Part shown: positions 41,198-50,767 of the stretch, piece by piece
Numbering within the stretch: position 1 is the first letter of the stretch
How the letters are laid out: every line of letters starts with the position of its first letter
Notes under the pieces: generated by a model
The model's input: the letters and a program-made list of their open reading frames with translations, nothing else
Databases searched by the model: none
Told to the model about the DNA's origin: nothing
Program-made: the position numbers and the translations under genes
From: CAVXEH01 sp963805645
GTDB lineage: Bacteria; Chloroflexota; Limnocylindria; QHBO01
DNA: 64,000 nucleotides
Reading direction: 5' to 3'
Assembly (NCBI GenBank): GCA_963805645.1
Contig: CAWDVA010000007.1
Coordinates: 372,001 to 436,000 of the forward strand

Positions 41198-41739
41198 GCC
41201 GTCCCTCCCTCTTCGACGGGGTCGCCATCGGGCCCCAGGACGGCACGCATGGCAGCCTCCGCTCGGGACAGGCGCGACTTGGCAGTGCCCAGCGGGATGC
41301 CCAGCGCATCGGCCACCTCAGGGACGGAATGCCCGAGGTAGTGCCGAAGAACCAGGATGGCCCGATGCTCCGGCGTCAGCGCCGTGAACGCCCCGGAGAC
41401 GGCGTCGCGGTCAGCGGTTTCGCGCGCGGGATCGGCGGACGAGGCGACATCGGCCTCCAGGGGAACCTCCGTGCGCCGATGGCGGTCGGACCTGGCGAGG
41501 TCGAGGCAGGCATGGACGAGGATGCGGCGCGCCCAGGCGTCCCAGCGCTCCGGATCGCGAAGGCGCGGCAGGTCGCGCCAGGCCCGGATCATGGTCTCCT
41601 GCACGGCATCCTCCGCCCGGCTTCGGTCGTGGAGGATCAGGGAGGCGGTGGCGTACCAGCGGTCGGCCGATGCGGTGACCAGCGCCTCGAAGGCGTCCGT
41701 GTCGCCGTGCTGCGCCCGAACCGCCAGCTCGCGCGGCAC
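41194..41739 (-). CDS. ECF-type RNA polymerase sigma factor
   Basis: A 181-residue ECF sigma factor. Region 2: AEDAVQETMIRAWRDLPRLR with WARRILVHACLDLAR. Region 4: LTPEHRAILVLRHYLGHSVP and ALGIPLGTAKSRLSRAEAAM. The GTG at 41739 follows GGGGAGGAG. It is coupled to the sensor protein gene at 39125. Confidence 0.92.
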   Translation of the reverse strand: MPRELAVRAQHGDTDAFEALVTASADRWYATASLILHDRSRAEDAVQETMIRAWRDLPRLRDPERWDAWARRILVHACLDLARSDRHRRTEVPLEADVASSADPARETADRDAVSGAFTALTPEHRAILVLRHYLGHSVPEVADALGIPLGTAKSRLSRAEAAMRAVLGPDGDPVEEGGTA

Positions 41740-41814
41740 GCTCCTCCCCTCTCCTCGTCTCGAACAGCTCCCCGGACGGTATGGCGGACGATACGCCCGA
41801 ATCGTTCCCCGGGA

Positions 41815-44046
41815 TCAGTCGGCGCGGCGGAGGAGCCGGCGCAGGCGACGCCGGACCGTCAGCCAGGCAAGCCGGCGGCGCAGGGCGCCCCACGCAGACG
41901 CCATCCGCGACAGCTCATCACCGGCCAGCGGCCTCCCGGCATAGGTCCGCACCACGCGGGCGTGGGCCAGCGCCTGGATCTGGGGCCGCTGCGCGGGGAG
42001 CTGCTCCTCGAGCCAGCCGGCGTACTCGTAGACGGTTTCCGAGGCGCGCGGCCCCATGCCGGCCCGGGATGCCGCCCGCAGGAACGCATGCCACACCCAG
42101 GTGTCACTTCGCGGCTTGCCGCGACGACGCTGGCGGACCCTCCACCAGGCAGCCGCGACCACGAGGACGGCGAGAGCGATGACGGCGGGCAGGACCGGAG
42201 GCCCACCGGTTCCGGCGCCGGACGGCGACAACGGCGCCGCACTGCCCTTCGGCGTGGCCGATGGCGTCACCGTCGGCGACGGCACGGCCGTTCCCGATAC
42301 CCCTACGCCACCCGGCACCCTGGGAACCGCCGGGAACCCGCTGGTGGCTTCGAACGCCTGCCAGCCGTACCCCGGGAAGTAGATCTCGGCCCAGGCGTGG
42401 GCGTCGGCATCGGCGTAGCGAATCGTCTCCGCATCCTGCTGCGTGCCACCGTGGTACCCGAGCACCAGTCGCGCGGGAATGTGCTCTGCACGGGCGAGAA
42501 GCACCATGGCCGAGGCGAAGTACTCGCAGTAGCCCCGCTTCGCGTGGAAGAGGAACCAGTCGACGACGTCCTCCCCGGCCGTCGTGGGGAGGGTGGTCGT
42601 GGTCGAGTAGCTGTAGGGACCGTCCGACCGCAGCCATTCCGCGATCCGCTGCGCGACGTGATACGGGTCCTGGGCCACGGCGCCGGCAGCCAGCCTTGCG
42701 GCCAGCTTCCGCGTGTTGGCGCTGATGTGGTCCGCCGTGCCGCCCAGGTAGCGGGCGGCGATTTCGGCGGGATAGTCCGTACCGGCGCTGGCGAGCTCCG
42801 CGTCGGTCGCCATCGAGACGGACACCGTGAGCGTGTATTCGTCGCCGGCATGCAGCGCGCTCGTGGCCTGCAGCCCGGCCAGGGCTGCGGTGCCGCCTGC
42901 CTCGAGGGCAACCACGTCGCGGTCCGCGCGCACCGGAACGCCCGCGGTGAAGAGGTCACGCCCCGTCGAGCGCAGGAGCCGCACGCGGACCGTTGCGCCG
43001 CGACGGGCACTGACGCTGCCCAGGTCCAGCGACCCCGGCGGACTGATCTCGTCGCCCGCGCGCACTGTGCGGCTCGTCGCAGGGCTACGCTGCCATCCCT
43101 GACCGGTGTACCGATCGTACGTCGTCACGGCCACGAGTCCGCCGCCGTTGCCGGTCACCGTGAACACCGGGTCCTGATCCGTGTTCCATTGCGTGCGCAT
43201 GACGAAGCCGGATCCGAACAGCACCGGTCGCCCTGGCACGGCGCTGGATCCCCCGTCGCCGGGGAACGGACCCTCCAGCTGGCGAACCGCCTGTGCCAGT
43301 CCGCTCATGGCACCGTCCAGCGGAGCGCCGACCAGCGTGCTGGAGAGGGTCCAGGCGGTCACCACCAGCACGACCGCGGACGCGAGGCCCAGCCGGAGCG
43401 TGCCACGGGCCACGCCCCGGGTTCCCCGGACGCTCCTTCTGCGCCATCGGCGCCGGCGCTCATCCGTCACGCCGACCAGCCACAGGCCGAGGGCCGCGAC
43501 CGTGAACGGCACGAGCAGAGCCAGCTCGTCGCTGCGGCTGATCGACTGGACCACGAGCATCACGCCGCCGAGAACCAGCACGGCATCGCCCTGGCGGCGG
43601 CGCAAGGCGGCTCGCGATGCCACGAAGCTGGTCGCCCACAGCGCGCCGCCCATAGTCAGCGCCGCCGGCGACACCGCTGATGGCCAGGCACCGCCGAGCA
43701 GCGTCGTGGTCCAGCCCAGAAGATCGGCCCGCAGCGCAATGAGGCGGTCGATGGGACCGGCGACCGGGCCGTATTCCGCGGCGACGAGGCCGATGACGAA
43801 GGCGGAGCCCACGATCGCACCGATCCCGACGGCATTGACCGCGCGCGAGCGCCCGACCGATACGGCGACCCCGACGGCGAAGCCCACCAGGAGCACGGGG
43901 AAGACGAAATCGGATCGGGGCAGGAGACCGGCGGATCGAACGGCGCCCCCAAGGCTGAGCAGCATGATCAGCAGGAGGAGATAGACCAGGGCCTCCTCCC
44001 GCTGACGCGGCACGCGTCGCAGCGGCCCAACCATTGGCGGCTCCAT
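41815..44046 (-). CDS. Transglutaminase-like membrane protein (TgpA type)
   Basis: A 743-residue protein: about six N-terminal helices (residues 20-235), an extracytoplasmic region, the transglutaminase core and a final helix (VLPAVIALAVLVVAAAWW) before a cytoplasmic tail. The core has the catalytic cysteine in KRGYCEYFASAMVLLARAEH, RLVLGYHGG, the histidine in DADAHAWAEIYFPGYGWQAF and EATSGFP. The layout is that of TgpA/DUF3488 proteins, often encoded with MoxR ATPases and DUF58 proteins; neither is next to it here. It may act on cell-envelope proteins. Confidence 0.88.
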   Translation of the reverse strand: MEPPMVGPLRRVPRQREEALVYLLLLIMLLSLGGAVRSAGLLPRSDFVFPVLLVGFAVGVAVSVGRSRAVNAVGIGAIVGSAFVIGLVAAEYGPVAGPIDRLIALRADLLGWTTTLLGGAWPSAVSPAALTMGGALWATSFVASRAALRRRQGDAVLVLGGVMLVVQSISRSDELALLVPFTVAALGLWLVGVTDERRRRWRRRSVRGTRGVARGTLRLGLASAVVLVVTAWTLSSTLVGAPLDGAMSGLAQAVRQLEGPFPGDGGSSAVPGRPVLFGSGFVMRTQWNTDQDPVFTVTGNGGGLVAVTTYDRYTGQGWQRSPATSRTVRAGDEISPPGSLDLGSVSARRGATVRVRLLRSTGRDLFTAGVPVRADRDVVALEAGGTAALAGLQATSALHAGDEYTLTVSVSMATDAELASAGTDYPAEIAARYLGGTADHISANTRKLAARLAAGAVAQDPYHVAQRIAEWLRSDGPYSYSTTTTLPTTAGEDVVDWFLFHAKRGYCEYFASAMVLLARAEHIPARLVLGYHGGTQQDAETIRYADADAHAWAEIYFPGYGWQAFEATSGFPAVPRVPGGVGVSGTAVPSPTVTPSATPKGSAAPLSPSGAGTGGPPVLPAVIALAVLVVAAAWWRVRQRRRGKPRSDTWVWHAFLRAASRAGMGPRASETVYEYAGWLEEQLPAQRPQIQALAHARVVRTYAGRPLAGDELSRMASAWGALRRRLAWLTVRRRLRRLLRRAD

Positions 44047-44181
44047 CGTAGGGCGCCGTGTCCACGTGGACGTCTCGGCGGCACCCGATCGGCAGGCCGG
44101 CGCAGACGAGGTGCGTCAGCCCTCGAACCGTACGGGTGAGCGTCGGTCCCGATTCGTTCAATCTTCGGGACGCGGACCCGA

Positions 44182-44951
44182 TCAGCGGGTGTAGATACCC
44201 TTGGGATCGAGCTCCTCGCGGATGAGGCGCAGCTCCTCCGCGGAGGGCGGCTCGGTGCCCCCCGCCGCGGCTCCCAGGCCATGGACCCGGCGAGCTGCTC
44301 CTCGGTCACCCCCGGATGGAGGGAGCGCAGCTCCATCTCGCCATCGGGCGCGAAGCCGAACACCGCGAGGTCCGTCACGACCAGGGTCGGACCGCTCCCG
44401 CGCCAGGACGGCGTGGCGTCGCCATGGGTCCCGCGGACGTGGCCGGCCGACGTCCGGAAGTCCAGGCGCTCCACGAAGCTGCGGCGCGACTGGCGCATGA
44501 TGACCAGCACCTCGCGCGCGTTCAGCGCGATCTCGCAGGCGCCGCCCGAACCCGGCAACCGCACGCTCGGCGCGTCGTATGGTCCGATGACCGTGGTGTT
44601 CAGGTTCCCGAACCGGTCGATCTGCGCCCCGCCCAGGAAGCCAACGTCCACGAGCCCGCCCTGCAGGTAGAAGGCGAAGAGCTCGAACATGCTCATGGCC
44701 GCGGTGGCGCCGGTGACGAGGGTGGGATCGCCAATCGAGAGCGGCAGCCGGGCCGGTCGCGCCCCGAAGACGCCCGCCTCGTAGACCAGGACCAGGTCGG
44801 GGGCAACGGTCCACCGGGCGAGGTTGCAGGCGATGTTCGGCAGCCCCACGCCCACGAAGCAGACCCGCTTCCCCGCCAGCCCGCGGGCAGCGGCGGCGAT
44901 CATCATCTCCGAGGCGCTGTACCCCGCGCCCGACGCGCCCGGGCCGCTCAC
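44182..44951 (-). pseudogene. CoA-transferase beta subunit, frameshifted near its C-terminus
   Basis: The frame starts with GTG at 44951 (overlapping the alpha-subunit stop as GTGA) and reads MMIAAAARGLAGKRVCFVGV, GLPNIACNLARW, VDVGFLGGAQIDRFGNLNTT and LPGSGGACEIALNAREVLVI, typical of IpdB/GctB-like subunits. After VTEEQLAGSMAWEPRRG the frame is lost; the expected ending TEPPSAEELRLIREELDPKG, IYTR continues one frame over to a stop at 44182. The break is in a run of six C on the plus strand (44258-44263). One extra base restores one 255-residue protein, so a sequencing error is as likely as a true mutation. Confidence 0.82.
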
Positions 44952-45889
44952 CGGTACTCCCCGTAGTCCACGCTGCCGGACGGTGCGCTCCCCGGCCGCA
45001 GCGCCGCGATCCGCTCGGCCCCCAGCTTCTCGAGGTAGGCGGCCCGGCCGTCCAGCCCGTAGACCCACTCGCGCAGCCACGCCTCGAGCCGCTCCGGATC
45101 GCGCGAGATCAGGTCCCACTCCACGTAGAAGGCGTTGTCCCGGTCGTAGTAGCCCTGCGCGTACGAGGGATGCGCGCCCCACGGCTCCACCACCACCGCG
45201 TCCACCACCAGGCCCGGCAGCAGGGTTCGGTTCGGATCGGCGCGGATGACGGCCTCGTCCACGAGCTCCTCGACCACCGCGATCACCCGCGACGCGGCAA
45301 AGGCCGCCTCCTTCTGGCAGCCCAGCAGGCCCCAGACCTGGACGTCGCCATCGGCCGATGCGCGCTGGGCGTGGATGATGGTCACGTCCGTGTTCAGCGG
45401 CGGCACCACGGCAATCGACTCGTCCCCGTAGGGCGAGGCCACCTCGCGGATCAGCGGGTTGGCCCGCGGCAGGTCGGAGTCCACGTAGGAGCGCAGCGGG
45501 AAGAACGGCAGGCGCGAGGCGCCGGCGGTGTAGCGGCCCACCATCCCGAAGTGGCTGTACTCCTCCACCTCGAGTGATGGACCGATGTCGACGCCGCCAT
45601 CGGTACCGGCTCGCCGCTCGAGGCGGCGACGGATGGCATGCAGGCCGCCCACCCCGGGATTCCCCAGCCAGCTGAAGATCAGCTTGCGCGCGCAGCCCGC
45701 GGCCACCATCTGGTCGTAGACGAGGTCCGGGGTCAGGCGAGCCAGGGTCAGGTCGCGGCGGCCCTGGCGGATGATCTCGTGCCCGGCCGCGAAGCTGATG
45801 AGGTGGGTGAAGCCCTCGATGGCCAGCGTGTCGCCGTCGCGCACGAGCTCCGCGATCGCGTCGCGCATGGTGGTGACCTTGTCCGGCAT
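44948..45889 (-). CDS. CoA-transferase alpha subunit
   Basis: A 313-residue alpha subunit started at ATG 45889 (MPDKVTTMRDAIAELV). DGDTLAIEGFTHLISFAAGH, LARLTPDLVYDQMVAAGC, KLIFSWLGNPGVGGLHAIRR and AVVPPLNTDVTIIHAQRAS match the family that includes glutaconate CoA-transferase and the actinobacterial IpdAB hydrolase of steroid-ring degradation. The substrate is not determinable here. It is coupled to the beta subunit gene by GTGA. Confidence 0.88.
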   Translation of the reverse strand: MPDKVTTMRDAIAELVRDGDTLAIEGFTHLISFAAGHEIIRQGRRDLTLARLTPDLVYDQMVAAGCARKLIFSWLGNPGVGGLHAIRRRLERRAGTDGGVDIGPSLEVEEYSHFGMVGRYTAGASRLPFFPLRSYVDSDLPRANPLIREVASPYGDESIAVVPPLNTDVTIIHAQRASADGDVQVWGLLGCQKEAAFAASRVIAVVEELVDEAVIRADPNRTLLPGLVVDAVVVEPWGAHPSYAQGYYDRDNAFYVEWDLISRDPERLEAWLREWVYGLDGRAAYLEKLGAERIAALRPGSAPSGSVDYGEYR

Positions 45890-45973
45890 CGGCACGGAGG
45901 CTAGCACTCAGCACGATTGAACATACGGCAGGCCGGCGTCGTCAGGTAGGGTGTGATTGGGACCGTCCCGTGC

Positions 45974-46531
45974 ATGGGGGTGGCGAGGGTGGAGGACGTG
46001 GAGGCGGTGCGAATCGAGTCGCAATCGGCTCGGGCGGCCGCCTTTGCCGCCCTGGTGGACGGGCAGCTCGACGCCGGATACCGGCTCGCCACCTTCATCC
46101 TCGGTGACCGCGAGGAAGCGGCCGATGCCACGCAGGAGGCGGCTGCGGATGCCTGGCAACGCTTCGGCTCGCTGAGCGATCACGACCGGTTCGCGGCGTG
46201 GTTCCAGCGGATCGTGGTGAACCAGTGCCGGGACCGGCTGCGGAGCAGGCGGCGCCGCCCTGGACCGATGCCGGCCTTCGACCTCGTCGGTCGCGACTCG
46301 ACCCCGGACGTCGACGAGCGTCAGGCCCTCGCCCAGGCGCTGGCAGGGCTAACGCCGGGGCATCGCGCGGTGATCGCGCTGCGCTACCTGGCCGATCTGC
46401 CGACGGCCGAGATCGCGGCACGGCTGGGCGAGCGGCCGGGGACCGTCCGCTCTCGCCTCCATTACGCCCTGCGCGAGCTACGGGCAGCGCATGACGCCGG
46501 GCAACGCCGTCCCGGGGAGCCGCACCAATGA
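45974..46531 (+). CDS. ECF-type RNA polymerase sigma factor
   Basis: A roughly 185-residue ECF factor (ATG at 45974; GTG at 45953 also possible). Region 2: ILGDREEAADATQEAAADAW with FAAWFQRIVVNQCRDRLR. Region 4: LTPGHRAVIALRYLADLPTA and RLGERPGTVRSRLHYALREL. It overlaps the large sensor gene at 46528 by ATGA, exactly like the pair at 7649-8760. Confidence 0.9.
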   Translation: MGVARVEDVEAVRIESQSARAAAFAALVDGQLDAGYRLATFILGDREEAADATQEAAADAWQRFGSLSDHDRFAAWFQRIVVNQCRDRLRSRRRRPGPMPAFDLVGRDSTPDVDERQALAQALAGLTPGHRAVIALRYLADLPTAEIAARLGERPGTVRSRLHYALRELRAAHDAGQRRPGEPHQ

Positions 46532-48813
46532 CCAACGATCGCTTTGAGGACAATCTGCGCTCGGTGGTGCGCGATGTGACGCACGTGGCCGCTCCCGACG
46601 ACCTGCGGATGCGCGTCGCGGTTGTCACAGACAAGCAAGTGGTGGCGCTTCACCGCTTCGCCTGGCCCCTCCGCATCGGGGCCGGCCTCGCGATGGTGGC
46701 TGCGGTTGCGATCCTCGCGTTCCTCGTCGTGCGTCCCCTCGCCGTCGGACCGACCCCGATCATCAATGGCGATCCGCGCTTCGCCAAGTGCTTCGGAACG
46801 CAGACCGACGCCATCGCAGCATTCCCGCTCGAACACGCCCGTGACTACCAGGAGTACTTCCCGAACATGGGTCTCTCGCCGGAGCTCGAGACCGATGCGG
46901 CCGCGTTCGTCGTCGTCTTCGCGAATCCGTTCGGGTATCCAGGACCGCTGCTGCCCCAGGTGCGAGCTTCCGTGGCTTCGCCACAGGTCTACGAACAGCC
47001 GACCCTTGGACCGAACCATCACGACATGTGCATCTGGGTTGGCGACGTCGACACAGGCACCTTCACCATCTACGGCGATGTGGACATCACCGGGATGACT
47101 GCATCGCCGCGCCTCGCGTCACCCCCAGACAACGCATCGGCCACACCCAATCCGTCCTCGCGGATCGATTGGGAGGCCGCCACGCTGGATGGCAAGCCGT
47201 TCAGCCTGCCCACCGACGCCTCAGTGATCGCCGGAGCGAGCTTTGGCGGCGGATACGTCCTAGCGGGGAACCAGGGATCCGAACCGAGCCTGGTGACGTG
47301 GTGGTCAGCGGACGGGGTGAGCTGGGAGCAGGTCGACTCCGGCAACCCGACGTTCGCCGGCGCCACGGCGCAGTTCGTGGTGAGCGTCCCGGGCGGGCTC
47401 CTGATGATCGGCGGAGGCGGACTCGATGCCGGGTGCGCCGGCGGCGTCTTCGGCTGCAACCCGGTGGACATCATGCGGATGTGGCTGAGCAGCGATGGGC
47501 AACGGTGGGCCGAGCTTCCAGGGACGACGACCGCCCTCTTCGATCGTGTTCAGCTCAGCTCCGTGGCCGCCGGACCGTCCGGCCTGCTCGCTGTCGGGCA
47601 GCGTGTGCCGGTCCAGGGGAGCACGACCACTCCTGTCGTCTTCACCTCCGCCGATGGCGTGACCTGGCGCGAATGGCCGCAGTTCGCGGAATCCTTCCCC
47701 GCCGCTGTCGCCCTCCGCGTCATCCCGGTCAGCGGCGGCTTCGTGGTGCTCGGCGGTGACGACCACCCAAACGGAGAATCGAGCGGCACCGCTGCCGCGT
47801 GGTTCACGTCGGACGGTTCGACCTGGCGGAAGGTGCTCACTCCCAATGACAGCCAGATCTCGGCTGGATACTCCGGCGCACGTGGCGTTATCGCCCTCTC
47901 CGCGACCTCCCCGACGGACGGGCATGAACAGGTCTGGCAGTCGCCTGACGGTCAGTCGTGGCACCGGGTCACCCTGGCCACGCTTCCAATGGTCCCAATG
48001 CCCAGTGGTCCGGGACTCTTCTCCGACGGAGCGGTCATCGTTGACATTGGCCCGGATGGAAGCGGGCGACCCGGTGCGTGGTGGACCACCGACGGGGAGA
48101 CCTGGACTCCCCTTGCCGCCTCTGGCGCCCCGACCTGGGGCGCGGACGCGTACCCGGTCACCATCGGACCGGGCGGCATCATCGCCGTCAACTACCCCAC
48201 CAGCTATGCGGGGCTGGAGCACCCTGAGGTCTGGTTCGGCGCCTGGACGCGGCCAGAACTCTCGGTTCCCTCGGCCTCCCCGCTACCGACGCCACTGCCG
48301 TCCCAGCCGGTGGCCTCGTCCGCCGCGGGACCGCTCACGGGGCCTCCGGTGAGCAGCACGGCCACAGAAGCCGGCTTCACGCTGAAGATGACGTTGGACC
48401 ACGATCGGTACCGCGCCGGGCAGCCGATCGCGGTGACGACCACCCTCGCCTACGGTGGGCCGAACGATCACGTAACAATCTGGGGGAATGGCAATCCGGG
48501 GCCCATAGGCTTCGACGTGGTGCAGGTCGACGGTCCGCTGGCGATGCACGGCGGCGGCACGAGTGACTGCGTGTCGTATGCCGTGACGAAAGGCACGACG
48601 GTCGGCTATGCGTTCAGCAAGCTGGGCGGCTGGTCCTACGACGACCCGTACGCGCCCTATTACGCCAGCTACTACCACGATCCGCAGCTACGCCTGCCCG
48701 CGGGCACCTGGCGTATCTCGGCAAAGGGGCTCTTCGCCATCGGCGGCTCCGACTGCGGCCAGGGGCAGGCCGCGAACCTCCAGGCGAGCATCGAGATCGT
48801 GGTCGAGCCCTGA
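46528..48813 (+). CDS. Large membrane sensor ectodomain protein, likely anti-sigma partner
   Basis: A 761-residue protein. NDRFEDNLRSVVRDVTHVAA is the cytoplasmic start; one transmembrane helix lies at about residues 52-72. Domain A (about 78-190) shares DPRFxxCxG, FPNxxLS, FVVVF, DxCxWxG and VDIxGM with the protein at 8182. A beta-propeller-like region (about 210-590) repeats SADGVSWEQVDSG-like motifs (SSDGQRWAELPG, SADGVTWREWPQ, TSDGSTWRKV, SPDGQSWHRV, TTDGETWTPL). After a Ser/Pro linker comes a C-terminal beta domain (FTLKMTLDHDRYRAGQPIAV) that recurs at the right edge of the window. Coupling to a sigma gene suggests signal-dependent release of that factor. Confidence 0.75.
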   Translation: MTNDRFEDNLRSVVRDVTHVAAPDDLRMRVAVVTDKQVVALHRFAWPLRIGAGLAMVAAVAILAFLVVRPLAVGPTPIINGDPRFAKCFGTQTDAIAAFPLEHARDYQEYFPNMGLSPELETDAAAFVVVFANPFGYPGPLLPQVRASVASPQVYEQPTLGPNHHDMCIWVGDVDTGTFTIYGDVDITGMTASPRLASPPDNASATPNPSSRIDWEAATLDGKPFSLPTDASVIAGASFGGGYVLAGNQGSEPSLVTWWSADGVSWEQVDSGNPTFAGATAQFVVSVPGGLLMIGGGGLDAGCAGGVFGCNPVDIMRMWLSSDGQRWAELPGTTTALFDRVQLSSVAAGPSGLLAVGQRVPVQGSTTTPVVFTSADGVTWREWPQFAESFPAAVALRVIPVSGGFVVLGGDDHPNGESSGTAAAWFTSDGSTWRKVLTPNDSQISAGYSGARGVIALSATSPTDGHEQVWQSPDGQSWHRVTLATLPMVPMPSGPGLFSDGAVIVDIGPDGSGRPGAWWTTDGETWTPLAASGAPTWGADAYPVTIGPGGIIAVNYPTSYAGLEHPEVWFGAWTRPELSVPSASPLPTPLPSQPVASSAAGPLTGPPVSSTATEAGFTLKMTLDHDRYRAGQPIAVTTTLAYGGPNDHVTIWGNGNPGPIGFDVVQVDGPLAMHGGGTSDCVSYAVTKGTTVGYAFSKLGGWSYDDPYAPYYASYYHDPQLRLPAGTWRISAKGLFAIGGSDCGQGQAANLQASIEIVVEP

Positions 48814-48909
48814 ACCCGTTCCTGCGCCATCGAGCCCAGTCTTCTCGGACCGTTTGCGCCCTGTCCACGTAGCGGCGGCGGCTCGGCGCGACGGGTGTAC
48901 AACTGGCCG

Positions 48910-49758
48910 ATGGAGCAGAACGGGTCGCATCTGCAGGTCGGCATCGTCCTCCCCGGTGGGCGTGCCGAGCAGCAGCTGGAGCAGGCCGTGCTGGCCGACG
49001 AGGCCGGCTGGGACGCGGTCTTCGTCTGGGAGGCCGCCTACGGCGTGGACGCCTGGACGCTGCTGGGGGCGATGGCGGCCAGGACGCGGCGCGTGAAGCT
49101 GGGCACCCTGCTCACCCCGCTTCCCTGGCGTCGCCCATGGAAGGTGGCGAGCCAGGTCGCGACGCTCGACCAGCTGTCGAACGGTCGAGCCATCCTGGCC
49201 GTCGGCCTTGGCGCGGTGACCGATGACCTGCCGCTGACCGGAGAGCTGACCGACGTACGGCGGCGGGCGGACCTCCTGGACGAGGGCATCGACCTGCTGC
49301 GCGAGCTGTGGGACGGCCGGCGCTCGCACCACGGACCGGCGTACGAGTTCGAGCTCGCGCTCGACGATCAGATGGTCGTGGCGCGCCCGGTGCAGGCCCG
49401 CATCCCGATCTGGGTGGTAGGGGCCTGGCCGCGGCCGAAGTCCATGCGCCGCGTCCTGCGCTGCGACGGCGTCATCCCGCAGTTCACCGATGAAGAGAGT
49501 CCCGCGCAGGTCCGCGCCGTGCGGGAGTGGCTGAACGCCCACGGCGCGAGCCCGGCGCTCGACATCGTGATGCAGGGCCAGACCGCCGCAGATGACGCGA
49601 GTGCGCCGGACCAGCTCGCGGCGTGGGCGGACGCGGGCTGCACGTGGTGGCTCGAGACGCTGTGGGAGATGCCGCACCACGCGGACGAGCGGATGGCCCA
49701 GGTCCGGCGCCGGATCATGGCCGGTCCTCCACGTCCCCCGGGCGCGTCCTCGTCCTGA
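48910..49758 (+). CDS. LLM-class (luciferase-like) oxidoreductase, probably F420-dependent
   Basis: A 282-residue TIM-barrel oxidoreductase. VGIVLPGGRAEQQLEQAVLA, WDAVFVWEAAYGVDAWTLLG, ARTRRVKLGTLLTPLPWRRP, TLDQLSNGRAILAVGLGA and PIWVVGAWPRPKSMRRVLR follow the luciferase-like pattern; FMN- and F420-using members are hard to separate. The Ddn-type protein at 24959 supports F420. The start chosen is ATG 48910. Its 3' end overlaps the convergent VanZ gene by 44 bases. Confidence 0.83.
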   Translation: MEQNGSHLQVGIVLPGGRAEQQLEQAVLADEAGWDAVFVWEAAYGVDAWTLLGAMAARTRRVKLGTLLTPLPWRRPWKVASQVATLDQLSNGRAILAVGLGAVTDDLPLTGELTDVRRRADLLDEGIDLLRELWDGRRSHHGPAYEFELALDDQMVVARPVQARIPIWVVGAWPRPKSMRRVLRCDGVIPQFTDEESPAQVRAVREWLNAHGASPALDIVMQGQTAADDASAPDQLAAWADAGCTWWLETLWEMPHHADERMAQVRRRIMAGPPRPPGASSS

Positions 49759-50329
49759 GACCCGTCCAGCCCTGGACCGATGGCGCCCAGTCCGCGCCCA
49801 CCACCCGCTCCACGCCACGGAACGCCAGGTAGGCCAGCGCCACGCCGGCGGTGTTGACGATGACGTCGTCGACATCGGCCACCCGGTAGGTGTAGCCCAG
49901 GATCGTCGAGACCGCGAGCTGGCTCAGCTCGATGGCCAGGCTCATGGCCATTCCCGCGGCGATCACGCGGCCTGCCGTCCGGTAGCGCTGCGACAGGAGC
50001 GGCAGCCAGACGGCCGCCGGGGCCAGCACCAGCAGGTTGCCGATCAGCTGGGTGGTGTCCCAGATGCTCGTATCGCCTTGCGCGAAGGCGACCAGGTGCA
50101 CCAGAGGGACGAGGTTGTTGTCCTGGAGATGCTCGGCGGTGCGCTCCGCGATGAGCGATGCCTGCACCGGCAGCGGGAAGAGCACCAGCGCCACGACCAC
50201 CGCCACGTGCGCCACGACCACGAGCTGAAGCGCGAGCCGCGGCCATGGCAGGCGCAGGCGCCAGGCCCACACCACCAGCACGGCCGCGACGATGACCGCG
50301 GGCAGGATCATGACCGTGCCTTCGATCAC
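49715..50329 (-). CDS. VanZ-like family membrane protein
   Basis: A 204-residue protein with about five helices. NLVPLVHLVAFAQ, IGNLLVLAPAAVWLPLL and SLAIELSQLAVSTILGYTYR followed by ADVDDVIVNTAGVALAYLAF are the VanZ signature (N-G/L..PLG-like loop, E-x-x-Q and D-D-x-x-N-T-x-G). In other bacteria VanZ relatives alter resistance to glycopeptides. It overlaps the gene upstream by ATGA. Confidence 0.87.
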   Translation of the reverse strand: MIEGTVMILPAVIVAAVLVVWAWRLRLPWPRLALQLVVVAHVAVVVALVLFPLPVQASLIAERTAEHLQDNNLVPLVHLVAFAQGDTSIWDTTQLIGNLLVLAPAAVWLPLLSQRYRTAGRVIAAGMAMSLAIELSQLAVSTILGYTYRVADVDDVIVNTAGVALAYLAFRGVERVVGADWAPSVQGWTGLRTRTRPGDVEDRP

Positions 50330-50694
50330 GGATCGGCGCGCCGGATGCTGTCGCAGGTGACGGTGACGCGGTCAAGCGGGATGCCGAACAGCGTGTAGGC
50401 GGTCACCTCCCAGGTGGATTGGTCACCATCGGCCTCTGCTGCGCACCTGCCAGTTGCCGGACCAGTTCGCCGAACGGCATACGCGCGGAAGACGACGCGT
50501 TGCGCTGCGTTGTCCCAGTGGCCGTACGCCATGTCTCGTACCACCGCGCGCTCCTCGGCCGTGCCGCCGGACGATTCCCCCGCCGCGCGACCAGAGGCCA
50601 CCACCTGGCCGACGACGAGCAGGATCAGCAGCAGCCCCGCGATCGCGACCGCCACCAGGCCGCCCGTGACCCGCCAGCTGCGCTGCTGCGTCAT
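50326..50694 (-). CDS. Small membrane-anchored protein of unknown function
   Basis: A 122-residue protein with one N-terminal helix (VTGGLVAVAIAGLLLILLVV) and an extracytoplasmic domain (MAYGHWDNAAQRVVFRAYAV, WEVTAYTLFGIPLDRVTVTC) with two cysteines. It is translationally coupled to the VanZ-like gene by ATGA. No family recognised. Confidence 0.65.
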   Translation of the reverse strand: MTQQRSWRVTGGLVAVAIAGLLLILLVVGQVVASGRAAGESSGGTAEERAVVRDMAYGHWDNAAQRVVFRAYAVRRTGPATGRCAAEADGDQSTWEVTAYTLFGIPLDRVTVTCDSIRRADP

Positions 50695-50767
50695 TCGTGC
50701 TTCCTCCCCGGTCGTGCCGCGTCATCATCGGCCAATCCAAGCCGCAGATGCACGAAGGGAGGCCGAC

